A DNA stretch of 9,990 nucleotides from the NCBI GenBank assembly GCA_040507895.1, contig JBEVNX010000087.1:1-9990 (forward strand). The letters are read 5' to 3'. This document shows, one piece after another, positions 5,867 through 9,990 of the stretch (position 1 is its first letter; each line of letters opens with the position of its first letter). The DNA comes from JBEVNX01 sp040507895. Lineage in GTDB: Bacteria; Desulfobacterota; Binatia; JACPRU01. The notes below the pieces were generated by a model. That model saw only the letters and a list, made by a program, of their open reading frames with translations. It was not told the DNA's origin and searched no databases. Position numbers and translations under genes: made by a program.

Positions 5867-8135
5867 CGTCGGAGGCACATTGGTAGCGCGGCGGAAAAAA
5901 CTTCGACTGATAGTCGCTGCCGTCCGCGAAGTACGTCAACTGACTGTCGCGAAAGTTGTCGAGGCACCGCTGCAGCGCTCGGCGGCGTTCCGGCTCGCGC
6001 GTCACGAGGTCGTCCCGCTCGGCCGGGTCCCGACTCAGATCGAACAATCGAGCCTCGTTGCCTCTACCGTTTTCGACGTACTTCCATGGCCAGACGAGCA
6101 CCATGTCTTCGTGGGCGAAGATCTGAGCGCTACTGAATACGGTCGCGGGCGCTAGCCGACTCGGCGATCCCTCCGGCTGCACGACGGCTCGCCCTTGATA
6201 GTTGCCGTGCGCGGGCAGGCCCAGAAGCGACAGAATCGTCGGCGAAATGTCGATGAGCTGTACAGCGCCTTCGCCCGCGGCCTCGTATCCACTCGCGCCG
6301 CTAATCACCAACGGCACCTTGATGGATTCCTCGAAGAGGTAACCCAAGTGTGCGACGTAACCGTGCTCGGTAAACGCCTCTCCGTGATCGCCCGTGATGA
6401 ACAGCACCGTGTCCTTGAGCGCGTCGAGCTCTTTGAGGCGCGCGACGAGCTCGCCGAGCAGGCCATCGATGAAATGAAGCGTGTTGAAGTACCGGTTCCG
6501 CATGACCGGGGCGAGCGTGCGGTCGTAGTAGAGAAACGACGGATCGCTCGAGAGCTCGACCGGAGCAAAGATCGGAGTGCGATTCTCCGGTTGCTCGTAA
6601 GGAAAGTGCGAGCTGCCGAAATAGAGGAATGCGAAAAACGGCTGGCCGGTAGAGTTCGTAGAGATCCAGTCGTCGAGCACGCGGAGCTTCAACTGGTCGG
6701 CGACCGCGAAGGAGAAATCCCCGAACGCGCGCGTCGGGTGGAGACGGGGGTTCAGCTTGGGAGGAAACCTCGAGAGATCCTCGCGGAGAGGGTCGAAGTG
6801 GAGATCGAGGTGCCCGCTCGAGAGCAGCGAGCGGTCCATGCTCCATTCGTCGCTGATGAGGGCGGTTCGATAGCCGATTTTCGACAGCAAGTCGTAGATG
6901 AAGAGATGTGGAAAGGTCCAACGACTACGGAGTTCCCTTTGCGGCGATCGGTGCGAATACAGGGAGCTGAACATGGACACCATCGATTCGCTCGTCTCGG
7001 GGGCTTGCGAATACGCCGTGAACAGCAACCCGTCCGACGCCAGACGATTGAGCTCCGGCATGATGCGCGGGTCCCCGCCGTGTGCCGCCACGACGTCATC
7101 GCGCATGGCTTCGACGAAGATCACGATGATGTTGCGCTTCTTGATACGAACTCCGCTTGCGCGTCGCAAATACTCATCGATCGAATAGGAAGGCTCGAGC
7201 CGGAGCTGCGCCGCGCGACGGGGCTGTTCCTCTGGACGATGATAAAAGAAGCGACTCCACAGGAGGCTCAACTGGGGGGCGATGCCGTCGGAGGCATTTG
7301 TGAGGACGATCGGATAGAGCTGGGGGGGCGCGATCGATGGCAAAATCAGTCTGATTCCGACGACGAGTGCGAGCAAAGTGGCAGCGAGCCCCGCCCGATG
7401 CCATAGCTCCCCTTCGTTGTCAGCGCCTCCGGAAACGGAAAAAAGAGCAAGCGTGCTCAGCAAGACGACGATGGTTCCAACGAGCAGATAAAGCCATTCC
7501 CGCGCGGTGACGACCGTCTTGAGAAACGTTAGGTCGACGGAGAAGCGGAGAAGATAAAGGTCTTGCGGCTGAAGAAACCGTCCGGTTTCGGAGAAGAATA
7601 GCCAGCTGACGACGACACACGCTTGATATGCCGCGACCGCCACGAAGACCGCTGCGATAGCGATCTTCGCAGTCACGCGGGCGGCCGTGGGCCTCGCATC
7701 GCGGGAGAGTCGGAGCAGCAGGAGGGAAACGACCCGGACGACGCAAGCTTCCAAGAAAAGGAGAAAGAGTAGCTGCGCGAACAGGACGCCGTAGGTGCGA
7801 AACTGTGGGATCGGATCGCCGGGCGCGAGATAGCGGACCAGCGTGTAGGCGCGATCCCGCGAATGGGCATCGCCGGCCACGGGTCGACGGCGCGCGAGAA
7901 AGTCTTGGTAGGTGTCGACGAACAGGAAGAATGGACCGATGCCGATCAGTACCCAGAGCATCACCGAAGCGCTTGGCAGAACGCTGCGGAGACGGTTTAG
8001 ACGAGAGGGGCGGGCCAAACCCCTCCGCGCACCGGGCCCATTCATTCGGCGAACGCCGAGCCCCGAGAAGAGTGCGCTTCTCGCGCAGAGGCCGAAGCTC
8101 CATCGCTCATGGCCCGGGTAGCGTATCTCAGGCAT
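5781..8135 (-). CDS. Membrane-anchored sulfatase-superfamily protein with Thr in the nucleophile position
   Basis: An envelope enzyme of the alkaline-phosphatase/sulfatase superfamily, 784 residues from the ATG at 8135. Five hydrophobic helices lie at about 57-76, 115-142, 155-182, 213-234 and 246-266, followed by an external catalytic domain. Metal-site motifs are N335-IIVIFVEAMRDD with E342, R345 and D347, then TGDHGE with D583-H584, and AHLGYLFEESIKVPLV with H596. The nucleophile region reads SQAPETSESM, with T381 where sulfatases have the formylglycine Cys; E342 in place of the first metal-site Asp also recalls LtaS. A phosphoglycerol or phosphoethanolamine transferase-like role is therefore more likely than sulfate hydrolysis. 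No strong ribosome site marks the start. ATG 8045 (754 residues) is an alternative because residues 1-30 look unremarkable. The last 30 or so residues (Ser/Pro-rich) come from DNA antisense to the neighbouring GT87 gene. It is transcribed divergently from the gene at 8228 and convergently with the one at 4622. Confidence 0.88.
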   Translation of the reverse strand: MPEIRYPGHERWSFGLCARSALFSGLGVRRMNGPGARRGLARPSRLNRLRSVLPSASVMLWVLIGIGPFFLFVDTYQDFLARRRPVAGDAHSRDRAYTLVRYLAPGDPIPQFRTYGVLFAQLLFLLFLEACVVRVVSLLLLRLSRDARPTAARVTAKIAIAAVFVAVAAYQACVVVSWLFFSETGRFLQPQDLYLLRFSVDLTFLKTVVTAREWLYLLVGTIVVLLSTLALFSVSGGADNEGELWHRAGLAATLLALVVGIRLILPSIAPPQLYPIVLTNASDGIAPQLSLLWSRFFYHRPEEQPRRAAQLRLEPSYSIDEYLRRASGVRIKKRNIIVIFVEAMRDDVVAAHGGDPRIMPELNRLASDGLLFTAYSQAPETSESMVSMFSSLYSHRSPQRELRSRWTFPHLFIYDLLSKIGYRTALISDEWSMDRSLLSSGHLDLHFDPLREDLSRFPPKLNPRLHPTRAFGDFSFAVADQLKLRVLDDWISTNSTGQPFFAFLYFGSSHFPYEQPENRTPIFAPVELSSDPSFLYYDRTLAPVMRNRYFNTLHFIDGLLGELVARLKELDALKDTVLFITGDHGEAFTEHGYVAHLGYLFEESIKVPLVISGASGYEAAGEGAVQLIDISPTILSLLGLPAHGNYQGRAVVQPEGSPSRLAPATVFSSAQIFAHEDMVLVWPWKYVENGRGNEARLFDLSRDPAERDDLVTREPERRRALQRCLDNFRDSQLTYFADGSDYQSKFFPPRYQCASDVKDSSTDTFGRESSPSTPSSPPSRSPES
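8064..8083. other. Perfect 7-bp inverted repeat near the start of the sulfatase-like gene
   Basis: CGAGAAG (8064-8070) and CTTCTCG (8077-8083) form a perfect stem with a 6-base loop. It is inside the coding region if translation starts at 8135, but in the 5' leader if it starts at 8045. In the second case it could affect translation or bind a regulator. Chance occurrence is possible. Confidence 0.35.
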
Positions 8136-8227
8136 TGGAATCGCGGCAATCGACTCGACAATGGAGTCGGCCTCGGGGCGCGGTGCCGTAAGAGCTTGCG
8201 CCCGTCTCGCTCGGCGGGCCCTAGGTG
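8136..8227. promoter_or_regulatory. Divergent intergenic region with an inverted repeat
   Basis: This roughly 90-bp gap separates the divergent sulfatase-like and second GT87 genes, so promoters for both should lie here or just inside the coding ends. CGACTC (8151-8156) and GAGTCG (8164-8169) form a 6-bp inverted repeat around 7 bases, a possible operator. I see no convincing -35/-10 or sigma-54 (-24/-12) pair. Confidence 0.35.
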
Positions 8228-9505
8228 ATGTTCGCGCGGCGCGACGTTTCGTTGGGTGCTCTCTGCGGGGCCTTCGCCAAGCTCACGCGGCAGCCGATGC
8301 TCGCATTCTTCGCGTTCCTATACGCACCGCTCGTGGCCGTTCTCGGTATTCAGTATTTGTCCGGCCTCAGTGGACCGCTGTCGCCCGAGGGCGACCGGGT
8401 GGTCATCGGCGACTTCCTCGCGTTCCAGACCGGCGCGGTGATCCTCGCCGACGGCCGCGGCTCGCATCTGTACGACCTCCGGTTCCAGCGGGAGATGCAA
8501 AGCCGCCTCGTCGGCAAGGTGTCTCCCGAGTGGCAGCCGTACGTGAACCCGCCGCTGCTGGCGATCGCACTCCGGCCGCTAGCGGGCATGGGAACGATCG
8601 ACGCGTTTCGCTTCTATGGCGCAGCCATGGCTTGCGCTGGCCTGCTCGGGGCAGCGGCGCTCGTCGGAATCGTCCCGCATTTGGCGCGAACATCGCTCGA
8701 TGCTGCGTCGGTCTTCCTCCTCTCGCTTTCGTTTCACCCGCTGGCCCGCACGCTGTTCGGCGGTCAAAACGCCGTGCTCACTTGGGCGCTTCTCAGCGGC
8801 GTTGCTTGGGCCTTCGCCCGTCGCAAGCAGGTGACCGCCGGGATCCTCTTCGGCTTGCTGACATACAAGCCGCAGTACCTACCGCTTCCCGGGCTCTTGC
8901 TCGCGTATGTGGGCGCTTGGCCCGCCCTGGCAGTGGCCTCCGCCGTGGGCCTTCTCCACTACGCTCTGGGAGCCGCGTTCGTCGGTCCCGGCTGGCCGCT
9001 CGGGATGCTGGCGGCCATGCGCCAGTACCGACCGATGGAATGGGCAGGCAGCCTCGAGTCGCACTTCTCGCTGCTGCCGTTCTTCGACTACGCCGTAGGC
9101 GGCGCGGCGGGGCGGCTGCTCGCGAGCGCGGCAATCGCCGCCGTGATCGCCGCTCTCTGGCGCTGCGCGCCGCGCGCCCGTCCCGGGTCTGTGGAATTCT
9201 CGCTTCTGTGGAGTCTCGTGATCGTAGCCGAGATGCTCGCGAGCCCCCACCTCCAATACTACGACTTCGGAGTCCTCGTGCTGCCGGTGGTGGTCGGTCT
9301 CGAGCGCATCCTCGCCTGTGGCCGCACCCCTGGCCTCCTGCTCTCGATGCTCCTGGCGATCGCCTATGTAGGATATCCCTGGCTCTACGAGGCCGCGCCG
9401 AGGGTTGGGTTTCAGCCGCTGACGCTCTGTACGCTGGCGATCTACGCCTGGCTCTGCCGCGTCGCGCGAGAGCCGGCGCCGTCCATCGGTCGATCGCCGT
9501 GCTGA
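8228..9505 (+). CDS. Glycosyltransferase family 87 (DUF2029) multi-pass membrane protein, second copy
   Basis: A 425-residue polytopic GT-C type protein, likely a polyprenyl-phosphate-sugar dependent glycosyltransferase acting at the outer face of the inner membrane. Family marks are GDFLAFQTGA with D62, HLYDL at 80-84, YVNPPLLAIALRPLA with NPP at 107-109, GGQNAVL at 178-184, TYKPQY with KPQ at 214-216, and SPHLQYYDFGVL (339-350). Compared with the copy at 4622, the same motifs occur in the same order but overall identity is low by eye, so the two are old paralogs or separately acquired. The in-frame TAG at 8222-8224 fixes the start to GTG 8225 or ATG 8228; ATG is preferred, although no good ribosome site is visible. 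Its acceptor is probably related to the product of the divergent sulfatase-like gene, by context only. Confidence 0.87.
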   Translation: MFARRDVSLGALCGAFAKLTRQPMLAFFAFLYAPLVAVLGIQYLSGLSGPLSPEGDRVVIGDFLAFQTGAVILADGRGSHLYDLRFQREMQSRLVGKVSPEWQPYVNPPLLAIALRPLAGMGTIDAFRFYGAAMACAGLLGAAALVGIVPHLARTSLDAASVFLLSLSFHPLARTLFGGQNAVLTWALLSGVAWAFARRKQVTAGILFGLLTYKPQYLPLPGLLLAYVGAWPALAVASAVGLLHYALGAAFVGPGWPLGMLAAMRQYRPMEWAGSLESHFSLLPFFDYAVGGAAGRLLASAAIAAVIAALWRCAPRARPGSVEFSLLWSLVIVAEMLASPHLQYYDFGVLVLPVVVGLERILACGRTPGLLLSMLLAIAYVGYPWLYEAAPRVGFQPLTLCTLAIYAWLCRVAREPAPSIGRSPC

Positions 9506-9540
9506 ACGGGTTCGAATGAGGACGAACCGACGCGTCGAGC

Positions 9541-9645
9541 GTCGCGGTTGGTGGCGGCGATGACGCGGATGTCGACGGCCTCGTCTTGGTGCCACCGATG
9601 CCGCTCGACGAGGCCCGGCTGGAAGGGCGCCCTGAACTGCTTGAG
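9541..9645 (-). pseudogene. Frameshifted remnant of a sigma-54 activator AAA+ domain
   Basis: Read on the minus strand, 9576-9541 encodes VDIRVIAATNRD, the near-invariant sensor I segment of bacterial enhancer-binding proteins. Upstream in the same frame, LKQFRAPFQPGLVER (9645-9601) resembles the family's 'LLRALQ.G..ER' helix. The expected GGT motif (IGGTKT, 9599-9582) is present only in another frame: one extra base at 9600 and a five-base gap at 9581-9577 flank it. No Walker A, GAFTGA or C-terminal DNA-binding part belongs to this piece, and the homology fades towards the GT87 stop at 9505. It is a decayed scrap about 35 residues long. The rest of 9506-9736 shows no gene. Confidence 0.72.
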
Positions 9646-9736
9646 GCCAACACATGACCCGGCGTACAACGACAAGGACGACGATGCCGAGCGGCGGCAG
9701 GCGGCGGCCCGTGACGCGCGCGCGGGCGTTTCGCCG

Positions 9737-9990
9737 TCAGCCCGGCCCCTCGCGCAGGGCGAAGGTCTTGATGAGCCGCGCGAGATACGTGCGCTGCAAC
9801 CCGAGCAGCTCGGCGGCGCGCGTTTGGTTCCCTTTGGCCTGGTCGAGCGCGCGGCGGATCAAGTCCTTCTTGTACGTGTCGACGCTCGCGTGAAATGGGC
9901 CGATCGTCGCATCCGCGCCGGACGTGGCTTCGTCGGTCGTCTTGAGGCCGAGGTCCTCGGCGACGATCTCCGGCCCTTGCCCGAGGACCA
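9737..9990 (-). CDS. C-terminal part of a Fis-type (sigma-54-dependent) transcriptional regulator, cut by window
   Basis: The frame enters from the right edge and ends in TGA at 9739-9737, giving 83 visible residues. VLGQGPEIVAEDL is the usual bridge at the end of the AAA+ lid region, then a variable linker, then a Fis-family helix-turn-helix: FHASVDTYKKDLIRRALDQ as the first helices and GNQTRAAELLGLQRTYLARLIK as the DNA-reading pair. The form 'GNQTRAAE.LGLQRTYLARLI' is typical of bacterial enhancer-binding proteins in myxobacteria, many of which carry an N-terminal FHA or GAF sensor. The AAA+ and sensor domains lie outside the window, so dependence on sigma-54 is inferred from the C-terminus only. 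Its target cannot be named. Confidence 0.85.
   Translation of the reverse strand, partial: VLGQGPEIVAEDLGLKTTDEATSGADATIGPFHASVDTYKKDLIRRALDQAKGNQTRAAELLGLQRTYLARLIKTFALREGPG

Noticed and set aside
4501..5886. Plus-strand open frame of 461 codons overlapping the first GT87 gene
   Set aside because: The GT87 frame has membrane helices and family motifs; this one is Arg/Ala-rich with none.
6195..7406. Plus-strand open frame of 403 codons opposite the sulfatase-like gene
   Set aside because: The minus strand carries metal-binding and membrane features; this frame is Arg/Glu/Val-rich and shows no family pattern.
8161..9519. Plus-strand open frame of 452 codons overlapping the second GT87 gene
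   Set aside because: Arg-rich out-of-frame reading of the GT87 gene.
8793..9655. Minus-strand open frames that include the sigma-54 activator scrap
   Set aside because: Only 9541-9645 has homology; the rest is antisense to the GT87 gene and has the composition of a shadow frame.

Overview
The window is high-GC bacterial DNA with tightly packed genes, GTG and TTG starts, FHA-domain proteins and the C-terminal end of a Fis-type (sigma-54-dependent style) regulator. This mix is common in Myxococcota and other former Deltaproteobacteria. That assignment is an inference from style and gene content: the window has no rRNA or other taxonomic marker. No tRNA, rRNA, CRISPR array, insertion sequence or transposase was seen.

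Region 1 (1-4547, plus strand) is a compact three-gene block with gaps of 18 and 58 bp. The first gene (cut by the left edge) and the third gene are paralogous fusions of an FHA phosphothreonine-binding domain to a CpaF/TadA-type secretion ATPase. Between them lies a single-pass membrane protein. It has five spaced acidic-(R/K)-T-(V/M) motifs at the N-terminus, an FHA-like domain that has lost its phosphopeptide-contacting residues, one membrane helix, TPR-like repeats around a coiled coil, and a short C-terminal module. A reasonable reading is that phosphothreonines on the middle protein are bound by the FHA domains of the two ATPases, giving kinase-controlled assembly of a Tad-like or related secretion machine. 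No pilin, TadB/TadC or secretin gene lies in the window, so the substrate is unknown.

Region 2 (4622-9505) looks like an envelope glycan or lipid modification block. It holds two glycosyltransferase family 87 (DUF2029) multi-pass proteins on the plus strand, and between them, on the minus strand, a membrane-anchored sulfatase-superfamily protein. That protein has Thr where true sulfatases carry the formylglycine Cys, so it is more likely a transferase of the LtaS/phosphoethanolamine-transferase kind, or otherwise not a classical sulfatase. Its 3' end overlaps the first GT87 gene tail to tail by 86 bp.

Region 3 (9506-9990) holds a frameshifted scrap of a sigma-54 activator AAA+ domain on the minus strand, next to the intact C-terminal Fis-type helix-turn-helix of another regulator that continues past the right edge.
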